The notes under the pieces are model-generated. The model did not search any database, was not told the DNA's origin, and saw only the letters and a list, made by a program, of their open reading frames with translations. Positions 36,348 through 47,219 of a stretch of 64,000 nucleotides of DNA are shown here, one piece after another (positions within the stretch are counted from its first letter, which is position 1; each line of letters opens with the position of its first letter). Source of the DNA: Bdellovibrionales bacterium Ga0074137 (GTDB taxonomy: Bacteria > Bdellovibrionota > Bdellovibrionia > Bdellovibrionales > JAMPXM01); assembly GCA_001464715.1 (NCBI GenBank), contig LNDT01000004.1, positions 1 to 64,000 on the forward strand, given 5' to 3'. The position numbers were made by a program, and so were the translations under genes.

Positions 36348-37589
36348 ATGGCATCAAGCAATACAACCGCAACACTCACTGGCTTTTTCAAAGAAGTATA
36401 TGGCGACGACGTTGCAAAACTTCTTCCAGAAGTCGCAAAGCTCCAGAAACTCGTTCCATTCAAGGAATCAGAGAAAATCGGAAAGAAATTTAACCAACCT
36501 GTCGTATTGGCCCGTGAACACGGCGTAACTTACGCAGCAGCAGGTGACGGCGCTTTCTCAATCAACACTCCAATTGCAATGCAAATGGGTAACGCAGAAA
36601 TCGACGGCGCTCAAATGCTCTTAGCTTCACGCTTGGACTATGAATCAGCAGCAAAAGCTATGAGTGGTAAGAAAGCTTTCGGCAATGCTACTCAGCATCT
36701 CGTTGAAACGATGATGGAATCTGCTGCTCACCGCACAGAAGTCAGCATGATCTATGGCCAAACAGGCATCGGTAAGATGGCATCGGCTTCAGGTTCGTCT
36801 ACTACTCGTGTTCTCACTATCTCGACTGCGACTTTCGCAGCAGGTATCTGGGCTGGAGCAGAAAACGCAACTCTCGACGTTTATGACGGCGCATCGAAAC
36901 TCAACACCAATGCAGACGTTATCGTCACAGCGGTTGACCTCGCTGCTCGTACCGTTTCGGTATCGGGTAACGCAACTGATCTGACTGCAATCGCAGCTTA
37001 GACTCTTCCAGACCTGTACTTCAAAGGTGCATACGGCAAAGAATTCGCTGGAGTCGATAAGATTCTGACGAACACTGGCACGCTCTTCAACATTTCGTAG
37101 GCTACCTATTCAATGTGGAAAGCTGGCACTTATGCAGCTGGCGGCGCGCTTACTATGGCGAAAGTCCTTTCAGCTGTTGGAGTCGGTGTAAATCGCGGCT
37201 TGAACGAAGACGTTCACGTCCTTGTGAATCCAATCACTTGGCAGAACCTCAACGCAGACCAAGCGGCTCTTCGTCAGTATGATTCGTCTTATTCTTCGAA
37301 AGAAGCGCACAACGGAACTGAAGGCATCACTTACCACGGTCAGAACGGCAAGATCACAGTCTTGTCTCACCCGATTATCAAAGAAGGTGAAGCAATGGTC
37401 CTACCTCTCAAAAAGGTAAAGCGGATCGGAGCTTGCGAACTTTCGTTCAAAACTCCAGGTTCTGAAGACCAAATGTTCCGCCAACTCGATTCGTCGGCTG
37501 GTGTTGAACTTCGTCTCTACGGTAACCAAGCAATCTTCATCGAAACGCCAGCACGTTGCGTGAAGATCACTGGCATCGTAAATACATAA
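36348..37589 (+). CDS. Major capsid protein (2 in-frame TAG)
   Basis: 413 aa; TAG at 36999 and 37098; stop TAA. AAGGA precedes the ATG. HK97-type capsid features of the podovirus kind: N-terminal helix, VVLAREHGVTYAA, SRLDYESAAKAM, YSMWKAGTYAAGGALTMAKV, VLVNPITWQNL, RQYDSSYSS and YGNQAIFIETPARCV. Has a low TAG load (0.5 percent of codons) compared with the tail genes, consistent with the need for high expression (inference). Strong terminator after it. Confidence 0.88.
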
Positions 37590-37640
37590 TTCTGACTCTC
37601 GGTCTCTCGGCTCCACCTTGAGACCTTCCTCACATACACG

Positions 37641-37675
37641 GCGTCTTGCGAGGTTCCTCCAAGGCGCTTTTCTCT
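37641..37675 (+). terminator. Intrinsic terminator after the capsid gene
   Basis: GCGTCTTG pairs with CAAGGCGC around CGAGGTTCCTC, followed by TTTTCTCTT. Separates the head module from the tail fibre gene. Confidence 0.8.
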
Positions 37676-37687
37676 TAGGAGAATCCC

Positions 37688-40489
37688 TTGGCAATTATCG
37701 TTCAAGTAAACGGCGTAAACTATAGCATTCCACAAGAAGGCGAGACAGGCTGGGGTTCAAATGTAACTTCTTGGATTCAATCTGTTTCCACGAATGTCCT
37801 TCAAAAGACGGGCGGAACATTTACGCTATCGGCTGAAGTCGATTTCGGGAATGCAGCTGGTCTTAAAACTCTCTACTACAAATCTCGCGCGGCAAGTCCG
37901 GCATCATCTGGCGTCGTTCGGTTGGGTAACAACGAATCGGTCTCTTGGCGTAACTCTTAGAACAATGCTGATCTTGGCCTGAAAGTTAACGCATCCGACA
38001 TTCTTGAATTCTAGGGCGCTGGCCTCGCTGTTGGCGGTGAACCTGTCCAAACTTAGATCACGGTCTCGGACACTTCCACTATCGACATGACCCTCGCAGC
38101 GAACGATGTTTCGGCAGCGGTTGTGGCCGGTAGTCTGCTCAACTCTCACATTTCTGGCTCTGCCTAGATTGCCTATTCAAAATTGGCTCTGGCATCGAGC
38201 ATCGTAAACGCGGACATTTCCGGTTCGGCCTAGATCGCTTATTCGAAACTCAGCCTCACGGGCGCAATCGTAAACGCGGACATTTCGGCATCGGCTGCAA
38301 TTGCTCATTCAAAAATTGCAGCTGTGACGGCATCTAGAGCTTTGGTCTCTGATGGTTCGGGTATCGTGTCGGCTTCGGCGGTCACCTCAACTGAACTTTC
38401 TCTTCTGTCAGGTAAGACGGGCACACTGGCCACGCTTACCGGCGCAGAGATTCTAACCAACAAAACATTAACTTCTCCAGCCATTACAGCTCCACGAATC
38501 GACGTGGTTACGTTGGACGGGCAGGCTTCATCACCTTCGAATCCATCGGCTGGCGATTACAAACTATTCGTGTCCGACACGACTCAGAAGCTCACGCTCC
38601 GAGATTCGACCGGCGCAGAAACTACGGTCGGAGCGTCATCTGGCGGCGGTATCAACTACCTGTCGGCGAATCCTGACTTTGAAGTTGGGACTACTGGCTA
38701 TGTCGTTTCGAAAAACAGCATCGCAGCTGCATCGCCTGATTCTGGTTTCGTAACTGGTTCAACAAACATCACGCTTACGCGCGTCGCTTCTACTGCTTTG
38801 GCAGGTACGGCTTACGGGCTCATCACCAAAGGTGCAGCAAATCGCCAAGGTGAACAAATCTACGTTCCGTTCAGCATCGACAACGCCTATAAGGGCCAAC
38901 AACTTTCGATCAACATGTTGTTCAACGTTATTTCTGGAACTTATGCTTCGGGCGATCTGACAGCGTGGATCTACGACGTAACCAACAACGTCTTCATCCA
39001 ACCTTCAGCATTCTCGCTTCAATCAACAGGCATCGCTGGTCCGATTCAACCAATGGTCTTCCAGTCAGCATCGAACTCGACGTCTTACAGACTCGTTCTG
39101 CATGTGGCTTCGACTTCGGCTCTGGCATACACGGTCGCAATCGACAACCTCTCTGTAGGTCCACAGATCGTTCCGGTCGGCGCAGCTATGACAGACACTG
39201 TCTCGTTCACGCCAGCAATTTCGAACGTGCCCGGTACACAATCGGCAACGTGGAGACGTGTTGGAAACGAAATTCTGGTTCAGGGCAAAGTAGCAGTCAC
39301 CGGCGCCGTTACGGGCACTCTAAATTTCTTCCAAGCTTTGCCGTCTGGGCTCGCTCTCGACACGGCTAAAATGCTAAGTGGCTCCGTTTACGGCACTGCT
39401 TTCGGATTCGGCGCTACTGCTCAGAACGCCAACATTTACTACTCGTCTGGCCTCGGCGCAGGCATCGGGTACACAGACGACGATGGGAGCCAGTGGAGTG
39501 CCGCTTTCCCGTTCACGTGGGCGAACGGAAACGAACTCGCTTATCAATTCAAAGTCCCAATCGTCGGCTGGTCTTCGAACACGGTTGTCAGCGACAGCGC
39601 TGCGAGCAGAGTCGTTAGTCTTAATACCGGTGGAGTTGTTCCAACCAACAGCATGACTGCTGGGTCTTTTCAAACAATCACAATGACGGCGATGTCCAGT
39701 GTGGGTAACGACACACACGGTTGTTTCACCCCAACGACCGGACAGTACGTCGTCAAGGTTCCTGGGACATATGCTTGGCAAGCTAACTTAGAAATCACCA
39801 GAACATCCGGTGCGGTTACAAACGCTTCATCTATACGAATCTTCAACTCAACAAGGGGCGTAGCCAGTGGAGGAACGCCTTCGATTTGGATTACTGCGGG
39901 CGGAGAATTAATAGGAATTGGCGGAGCTGGACAAATTGAAGCTTCGGCTGGCGACGTCTTAGTGTTTCAAACGTACCATTCGGGCGGAACGGGCTATGCC
40001 TGGTCAAACGCAATTAATGCTTCGATTTTATCGTTGAACCTAATCCAAGGTCCCGCGCAGATTCAGGCGGCGACAAGAATTACCGCGCGTTACACGAACT
40101 CAGCTACCGCAATCTCTGGAACACCAACAACTGTCGTCTGGACAAATAAAGTCAGCGACACGGTTGGCGGTATGGTCAGCGGCGAATACACCTGCCAAGC
40201 ACCCGGCGATTACGACGTAACAACCGCACTTTTGCTTGGCGGCACCTTCGCACTAAACACGCAGATTGCGATTGAGATTCAAAAGAATGGTGTTCGTTGG
40301 TCTGCCAAACAAGACTACGCGGGCGGCGCGGTAACTAGGTTTAATGCGAGCATCGACGACTGTGTCACAGATTGCGTCACGGGCGATAAAATCCGCATCC
40401 AAATTGCGAGCGGCGCAACGACGCCTACTATCGTATCGAGCGCAGATCACAACTACGTGACAATTCGACGAACAAGCGGCGTGAACTAA
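37688..40489 (+). CDS. Tail fibre / receptor-binding protein (5 in-frame TAG, all in the first 182 codons)
   Basis: 933 aa from a TTG start with AGGAG 7 nt upstream; stop TAA. TAGs at 37958, 38012, 38054, 38165 and 38231. The N-terminal part has repeats ISGSA-TAG-IAYSKL and IVNADIS as in tail fibre shafts. From 38234 to the end (751 codons) there is no TAG. That part is Ser/Thr/Gly/Ala-rich and beta-structured; FTPTTGQYVVKVPGTYAW and YTCQAPGDYDVTTALLLGG look like two C1q/TNF-like jelly-roll units that could bind the host surface. The TAG-free tail points to acquisition from a phage with the standard code. Confidence 0.8.
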
Positions 40490-40490
40490 C

Positions 40491-40547
40491 ATGTCACGTC
40501 GCACGCAGATCTTTCAGCAGATCCCATGGACAGGCGGCGTAAATTAA
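40491..40547 (+). CDS. 18-codon ORF, possible 5' remnant of a tail gene
   Basis: MSRRTQIFQQIPWTGGVN then TAA, beginning 1 nt after the fibre stop. PWTGGVN is reminiscent of the N-terminus of large tail-tube proteins of podoviruses, so this may be a fragment carried in with the fibre C-terminus. Weak evidence; it may not be translated. Confidence 0.3.
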   Translation: MSRRTQIFQQIPWTGGVN

Positions 40548-40561
40548 TGATTTTATTGAAA

Positions 40562-40592
40562 GGGTTGTCTAAAATAACAACCCGAATTTTCA
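40562..40592 (+). terminator. Intrinsic terminator after the fibre gene
   Basis: GGGTTGT pairs with ACAACCC across CTAAAATA, followed by GAATTTT. Confidence 0.65.
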
Positions 40593-40628
40593 CAAATAAT
40601 TTTGAATCTAACTATGAAGGAAACTGAA

Positions 40629-40895
40629 ATGAAAAATATGAAACGTGAAATACAAGAGAAAGTTCTAGATGAAATCATGGCAATGATGGACTCAGAAGAA
40701 GGTGAAGAGCTTAAGAAGCATTCGCCGAAATTTATGAAGGTCGAAACCAACGACCCAGAAGTAGCTTAGAAGCTGATGAAGCCCGAAGATTCGGAAGAAT
40801 CGCAAGATGAAGAATCAGAAGAAGAGCCGCAATCGAGCGATGAAGACGATGAAGACCAAAAGCGTCTTCGTGAACTCTACAGCCGTCTGAAATAA
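40629..40895 (+). CDS. Small acidic virion-associated protein (1 in-frame TAG)
   Basis: 88 aa; TAG at 40767 (DPEVA-TAG-KLMKPED); stop TAA. AAGGA upstream of the ATG. Very acidic second half (EESQDEESEEEPQSSDEDDEDQ). Small acidic proteins at this place between head and tail genes are common in podoviruses; the function is unknown. Confidence 0.65.
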
Positions 40896-40903
40896 GGAAT
40901 ACC

Positions 40904-41773
40904 ATGCTAGCAAGTGACGCAGTCTATGCGATCAAGCTTCGAACTTCTTTGCCATCGTCACAAGACCTGTTTTCGGACAGCGACCTGATGATGTTTATAG
41001 ATCAAGAGCTTAGGTCAGACATCTATCCTTGGATCACCAAGCAACGTGAAGAGCATTTCGTTTCGTCGAAATCTATTTCAATCGTTGCTGGCACTGCGAA
41101 CTATCGCATTCCATCCAGGGCGTTCTAGAACAAGCTAAGAGACGTACAGGCTATTGAGAACGGTTCAGCCAGATCAATGACTCGTTACTGGGAAGAAGAC
41201 CGTGGCAAGATCAACACTGAAGGCTTCTTCGTTGTGGCCAATCAAATCGAGATTTCACCAGTTCCAATAGCAAACAGCACAATGAAACTTGTCTTCCACC
41301 GTAAACCGTCAACACTTGTGGAACTTACTTCGACTGCGAAGATCGGCTCCATTGATACGTTGAACTCACAAGTTACCGTTGAGAGTCTACCTTCGGCCAT
41401 ACTGACCGATTCGCTCGTAGACATAGTGTCGCAATCAAGCCCGTACTTCGCAGAAGATGACATCACTGTCATTAGTATTTCTGGCTTAACGATTACGCTC
41501 AGTTCGATTCCTGCTGGAATGCAGGTCGGTGACTACGTTTGCTTGTAGGGTGAAACCCCTTTCGTGCAACTTCCTGACGAATTGTCAGATGTATTGATTC
41601 AGGCCGTAACCGTGAAGGTCTACGAATCTCTTGGAAAGTTCGACGCAATGAAGGTCGCCCAAGAGAAGCTGAACATGATGAAAACGAATCTCGGTGATTC
41701 GCTTCAACCACGAGTTGAAGGCGAACCAAAGAAGATTAGGCTCAATTCTCTAGCTCGTTTCTCAAGGTGGTAA
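40904..41773 (+). CDS. Head-tail connector / tail tubular A-like protein (2 in-frame TAG)
   Basis: 289 aa; TAG at 41126 and 41546; stop TAA. N-terminal helices typical of connector proteins, YRIPSRAF-TAG-NKLRDV, DYVCL-TAG-GETPF and a C-terminal LPDELSDVLIQAVTVKVYESLGKFD. AAGGA lies before the ATG. By synteny it sits between portal/capsid genes and the large tail protein, as gp11/tail tubular A-type proteins do. Confidence 0.72.
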
Positions 41774-41776
41774 TCG

Positions 41777-44254
41777 GTGTCTCAGCAGCTTTTTCTCAAA
41801 GCCTCAGGACTGTAGACGCATCCGAATTCGCTGTCTGCACCTGAAGGTTCAATGTCGCGGTAGCAGAACGTCGTCATCGATCAAGATGGCGTCGTAACGC
41901 CTCGTCGCGGCTTCACGAATCTAACGTATTCGTTTTCGTCGGCGTTAGACCGTGCGACGAATCTTCTCAGCTTCCAATCAAAGCTAGTTAGCCTACGAAA
42001 CGAAGACACACTTGCTTGGTATGATACATCAACTGGTTGGCAGAATCTTTCTGGCACCTATCAGAAGCCAGCGTCAGCATCGGCGATGCGATTTGTCGAA
42101 TAGAAATCAAATCTCTACCTGACTACGTCTGAAGGTATCAAAGTCCTAGACGCTTACAACTCCACGCCGTACTTGGCTGGAATGCCGAAGGGTCTTGACG
42201 TAACTGCAACTCTTACAGGCGCTTCTGGATTCATGTAGACCAATACACAAGTTGCCTACCGTGTCTTGTGGGGCCGTAAGGATCTGAATTCAAATCAAGT
42301 CCTAGGTTCGCCGTCTCAAAGATGCGTCATCTAGAATGCTTCTGGTGGAACTCGTGACGTGAGTCTAACGATTACTATTCCTGAAACGATTGCTGCGACC
42401 GACTTCGTCCAAGTATACCGTTCAACGCAATCAGCTGGATCTTCAATTGAACCCAATGACGAACTCTATCTCGTATATGAATAGAATCCGACTTCTGGCG
42501 AGCTTACCTAGAATTCAATGACGTTTGTCGATAACACGCCAGACGAACTCGCTGGGCAGACCATCTATACGGCGCAAAGCCAAGAAGGATTGGTCCAATC
42601 GAACGAGCAGCCGCCACTTTCACAAGACATCGCGTTTTTCAAAGGATGCGTATTCTACTAGAATACGGTCTCAAAGCATCGTCTGTTTCTGACTCTGTTA
42701 TCGGCGGGTGGAGCTTCTGGCATTCAGCTAAATGACGTTCTTACGATTGGTGGAACAACCTATACTGCCAAAGCCACTGAGAACATTGCTTCAAGACATT
42801 TCGAGCTAGTAACTGGTGGATCTGCTTCGCAAAACATCGCAGACACCGCGTCTTCTTTGGTCCGAGTCATCAACCAGAACGCTACCAATACGACCGTCTA
42901 CGCTTACGTCGTTAGCGGCTACGATGACCTTCCAGGAAAACTCTTGATTGAAGAGCGTGGCATTGGTGGAGCAGCTTTTACATAGCTTGCATCGGCTAAC
43001 GGTGCAGCGTTCAATCCAACGCTTCCAACTTCTGGAACATTGGTCAGTTCAACAAACGATACCCACCTAAATGGTCTTGCCGTTTCAAAACTGAACGAGG
43101 TTGAAGCAGTTCCGTTAACGAATCTGCTCTTCTAGGGTTCAGCATCGCAACGTATCCTTCGCATTCAGCCACTTAGAGATGCACTTATCGTTATGTCAGA
43201 AGCTGGCGTTCATCGCGTTACAGGAACTGACCCTGCAAGCTTTCAAGTGGAACTGCTAGATAGCTCTGCGATCCTTTTGGCTCCGCAATCTGTCGCGGTA
43301 CTCAATAACCAGGTTATCGCTTTGACATCTCAAGGTGTCGTCGCAATTTCCGACGCTGGAGTGTAGGTCTTGTCGAGACCCATCGAAATCACGCTCCTTC
43401 AGCTACAAGGCCAAGCACTTCAGACTGTGAAGGACTACTCGTTCGGTATTGGTTATGAGTCTGACCGAAAGTATTTTCTATTCACTCCAACCAGCAGTGC
43501 CGATACGAATGCGCAGCAAGCCTTCGTCTACAATTTCTTCACGAACACTTGGACCATTTGGGACAAGCAAGTCACTTGCGGGTTTGTAAATAGCTAGGAC
43601 GATAAGCTCTATCTGGGTGCGGCCAATCGTGAAGACGTGTTTGTAGAACGCAAGACTTACACTTTCACAGATCACGCTGACGAAGAGACATCAGTCACAG
43701 TTTCCGTCGTTGACGGTGCAGACCTTACATTGGTGAGCGTTACCGACATTGAAATCGGCGATCTATACTATGAGAGTACTTCTAAGTATTCGGTCATCGA
43801 ATCTATTCTTGGAAACGTCATTTCGCTGGCTGACGACCGATCTTTCAGCGTTGGTGCTGGGACTGTCTTAAAACGCATTCCAACCGTGGTTGAATACAAT
43901 CCGCTTACTGGTGGAAACCCTGGTGTCTTCAAACACTGGCAAGACGTGACGTTGATGTTTAAGGATCTGTCGTTCTCGTCAGCCCTGGTTGGTTTCACTT
44001 CCGAACTTTCGCAAGGTCTATCGTCTACAACCGTAACTGGTAGGCCACAAGCAGGTTGGGGTTTGTTTGAATGGGGTATCGGTCCTTGGGGCGGCGGCTA
44101 GGTATCAAAAAACATCCGAACTTTCGTCGTTCGCGACAAATCATATTGCGCTCAGTTGAATCTGCGTTTCTCGCACGACTGCGCTTATTCGCTATACTCA
44201 TTGTCTGGCGTCAGTCTGATGTTCAATGGCGGAACTGAGAAGGTAACAAGATGA
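41777..44254 (+). CDS. Large tail tube (tubular B-like) protein with 13 in-frame TAG
   Basis: 825 aa from GTG 41777 (AGGTGG 7 nt upstream); stop TGA overlapping the next ATG. TAG at 41813, 41861, 42101, 42236, 42332, 42482, 42509, 42659, 42983, 43133, 43364, 43595 and 44099. Recognisable tail-tube phrases: NVVIDQDGVVTPRRGF, TQVAYRVLWGRKDLN, GGTRDVSLTITIP, VYRSTQSAGSSIEPNDELYLVYE, QSNEQPPLSQDIAFFKG, KHRLFLTLLS, ILRIQPLRDALIVMSEAGV, VLSRPIEI. Standard annotation would leave 41774-43369 with no gene. No shift of frame or other stop is needed over 2.4 kb. Confidence 0.85.
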
Positions 44255-44640
44255 GAGTTTCACCGCGTCGCCTTCTTCAGGAAGACTTCAAAGATCAACC
44301 TTGGATTTCTAGGCTTCTCAGTCCATTGAATGAGTTCATTGGCCAAGTCACGTCAGCGCTGTCGAGTAACATAACGATTCAAGACAATCTTCGTGCTGAA
44401 ATAAAAGAACTGGAAGTTAGAACGACAGATGTGCCGATCAAGTTTCGGTGCAAGTTTCCTGAAAGGCCAAAGGCAATCTTGGTTGGATACGTTGAAGAAG
44501 TATCGGCGTCGCCATCTGTGTTGACCGCACCTGTTTGGGTTCACTGGACTTGGGACAATCAGGTAGTGACGATTCAATCGGTTACCAACATCGCCTCAAA
44601 CACGAAATACCGCATCAATCTCGTCGTTCATTACGCTTGA
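44251..44640 (+). CDS. Tail-associated protein, unknown function
   Basis: 129 aa; overlaps the previous stop (ATGA), AAGG upstream. No TAG. The C-terminal half is beta-rich (KAILVGYVEEV, VWVHWTWDNQVVTI, YRINLVVHYA) and resembles small tail accessory proteins. Its TGA is the first triplet of the late repeat at 44638. Confidence 0.6.
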   Translation: MRVSPRRLLQEDFKDQPWISRLLSPLNEFIGQVTSALSSNITIQDNLRAEIKELEVRTTDVPIKFRCKFPERPKAILVGYVEEVSASPSVLTAPVWVHWTWDNQVVTIQSVTNIASNTKYRINLVVHYA

Positions 44641-44660
44641 TCGATTCCACTCTTAATAGG
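44638..44660 (+). promoter_or_regulatory. Late regulatory repeat, copy 3
   Basis: TGATCGATTCCACTCTTAAT then AGG, followed by GAGC; matches copies at 30713 and 36148. It starts 34 nt before the ATG of the ejection-protein block. Confidence 0.55.
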
Positions 44661-44671
44661 GAGCATTTTTA

Positions 44672-46066
44672 ATGGCCTTCTTGCCTTATCAAAACCAAGA
44701 CGACGAAAATCAGCAGCAACAGGCTCAACCTGTCGTTTCTGGCTAGCAGTCTTCAATCATCAACGTGGATTCGTCGAAAGGCCCAGCTGCGCCAGCACAG
44801 CGTAAGACTTCGTCTGGTAACTTCACGAACCTGCAATCGTATTTGGATTCAAACCGTTCTCAAGCTCAGCAAATGGGTACGCAAGTCGCATCCAAAATCG
44901 ACGAGAAAGGTACTGCTGCAACAACGGCACTTGGTAACCTGAATAACGCTTTCAACTCGAAAGTTGATTCAAGCAAGGTTTCAATCGACGACGACACCGT
45001 GAACCGCGCAGTCAACGACACGACAAACTTCGTTAAAAACGCTGACGACGTGAAGCGACTCACGACTGTTCGCGATGCTACCTATCAGGGACCAAACAGT
45101 CTGACTGATCTTTCAGACGAGTACCTTACCGCAAACTCCGCATTCAATGACGCAGACGAAATCGTCAACAATTCTCAGACCGAACAGGGTCGAATGGCGC
45201 TTGCACAAGACGTGTTCTAGAAGCCTTCATATACGAAGGGTCAGCAGAAACTTGACCAGCTTCTTTTACAAAACAGTCCTGAAGCCAAAGAAACGCTTCA
45301 ATCGACAGCTGCAAAGTATAAGGACCTTAGATCAATGCTGACAGGTGCTGAAACAACGGCGAGTACCTATGCCAATGACGCGAAAGTTGCCACACAAGCG
45401 GCTAGAGATTCGGTTGTGAGCGCACTTGGACGTGAAGACGACCCAACGACTCCAGAAGATGAGAGTCTTGGAGCTATTGGAAGTTTGCGAAGCGATCTGA
45501 ATAAGCGCGCTACAGATTTCACGACGACGAATCAAAATCTCTATAACACTGCACAGTCCCAGCTTTCTGGAAATGGTCGCGAACTTTCGCAAGATGTTCT
45601 CGATCTTCTTGGTATCTCTGAGGGGTCACGTCTCTACGATACAAATTTGGCAAACTATCAATTGAACTTCAGTCCAGAGGCAGTCAACGCTTCGTCTGTT
45701 GCAAAAGCCGATGAAATAGCTCGTTACAATGCACTTCTTCAATTGTCTGGTGGATCTGGCACTTTGGTTCCTGGATCGGTTGGAACTGCGCAAGGTGTTC
45801 AATTCGATCAAGCGAGATTGAAAGCTGAGATTGCGGCGAAAGAAGCTCAATCAAATAACTAGGCAAGTGAACTAGCACGTAACCAAGCAGAACTAGCTTA
45901 GTTCATTGAACAAATGGGTGGACAGGATCAGGACCTTCTTGAACTGAATCGAGTCATCAATGGTGGAGCGAACTACGCGAGAGAAAATGCGTATCGCGCA
46001 CAGATTGCAAACTATCAGAACTTACTGAACCAACTTCGACCAGGTGAAGTTGTGAGGAAAAAATAA
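44672..46066 (+). CDS. Internal virion / ejection protein (4 in-frame TAG)
   Basis: 464 aa; TAG at 44744, 45218, 45860 and 45899; stop TAA. N-terminus is Gln/Asn-rich (NQDDENQQQQAQP), then helical heptad-rich segments (GNFTNLQSYLDSNRSQAQQ; KGQQKLDQLLLQNSPEAKE). SNN-TAG-ASELARNQAELA-TAG-FIEQ near the C-terminus reads naturally with Gln. Similar helical proteins precede the ejection proteins in related podovirus maps. Role by synteny only. Confidence 0.7.
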
Positions 46067-47217
46067 TGGGTTTCTTAGATTCAATTTTTGGCACCGCTCA
46101 AGCAGCGCAAATGCAGGACCCTTATTCAGGCTTGGAGCTTCCAAGTATTTCAGACCAAGAGTTGCAATACCAGTTGCTTCAGAATCAAGGCCAGTTAACG
46201 CCCGAACTTCAGCAACTCATCAACCTTGGACCTTCGGCAATGGAAGGTGTTTCGACCGATCCACGATTGAAGCAAGCTCAGTTCGCCGCACTATCAAAAT
46301 TGATGCAAGTCGGTGAATCTGGTGGAATGACTCTTCAAGATCAGGCGACACTCAATAAAACGATGACACAAGTCGGACAAGCCGAACGTGGTTCGCGTGA
46401 AGCAATCATGTCTAGTGCTGCTCGTCGTGGGACAAGTGGTTCTGGCTTTGAACTTGCTGCTCAATTGGCCAACCAACAAGGTTCCGCTGACCGTGCAGCT
46501 GATGCTGGGCTGCAAACCTAGGCTACGGCACAGCAACGTGCTTTGGAAGCGATCATGCAAGGTGGACAGCTTGGCGGACAAATGCGTTCGCAAGATTTCG
46601 GTGAACAGTCATCTAAAGCACAAGCTCAAGATGCCATCTCAAGGTTTAATGCGGCAAACTCGCAATCTGTTCAAGGGCAGAACGTGGCGACTAAAAATAC
46701 GGCTCAAGCTGCAAACCTCTAGAATCGTCAGAACATCGCGAATCAAAACACAATGCTTCTCAATCAGCAGCAAGAGAAGAACAAAGCTCTTATTCAGTCG
46801 AACTTTGACAACAAAATCAAACGTGCTGGTGGAACTGCGAACGTGAACTCAGCCAATACCAACGCTACAAACCAGCAGAATCAGTCAAACTCGCAGCAAC
46901 AGACGCAATTGGTTGGCGCAGCACTCACAGCCGCCGCGATGTTCTCTGATAAGAACCTAAAAGAAAATGTTTCAGATTTCGACGCTGAGAGTTTCTTGGA
47001 CGAAATCACGGGCCATAACTACAACTACAAAGACGAGAAACATGGCAAAGGTCCACAAGTGGGCGTGATGGCTCAAGACATCGAGAAACACGCGCCTCAA
47101 ATGGTCGTCGATACGCCTGAAGGTAAGGTCGTAGATTTCAATAAGTCGGGCGGTCCTTTGTTTGCGTCCTTGGCTAGCTTACATGGCCGTCTTAAGAAAA
47201 TTGAGGGTAAGAACTGA
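46066..47217 (+). CDS. Virion protein with S74-type C-terminal chaperone domain (2 in-frame TAG)
   Basis: 383 aa; TAG at 46519 and 46720; stop TGA. GAGG upstream, TAATG overlap with the previous gene. The first 250 residues are helical and Gln/Ala/Asn-rich. The C-terminus FSDKNLKENVSDFDAE, GVMAQDIEKHAPQMV and FASLASLHGRLKKIEG is the peptidase S74 / intramolecular chaperone signature found at the end of phage tail proteins, where it assists trimerisation and is often self-cleaved. LQT-TAG-ATAQQRA and ANL-TAG-NRQNIANQN fit Gln. Confidence 0.78.
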
Positions 47218-47219
47218 TT

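Noticed and set aside
37958-38233. Short tandem repeats in the fibre as a CRISPR array
   Set aside because: The repeats are coding (ISGSA/IAYSKL units of a fibre shaft), are not separated by unique spacers of constant size, and no cas genes are present. No CRISPR array is visible in the window.
41777-44254. Several separate small genes in the tail region
   Set aside because: The short pieces in this stretch share one frame, begin inside conserved protein blocks and lack ribosome-binding sites; they are parts of a single protein read through TAG.
30713-44660. T7-type RNA polymerase promoters
   Set aside because: The repeated motif has a similar length and ends in ATAGGGAG-like bases in one copy, but the inner CACTATA block does not match and no single-subunit RNA polymerase gene is in the prophage.
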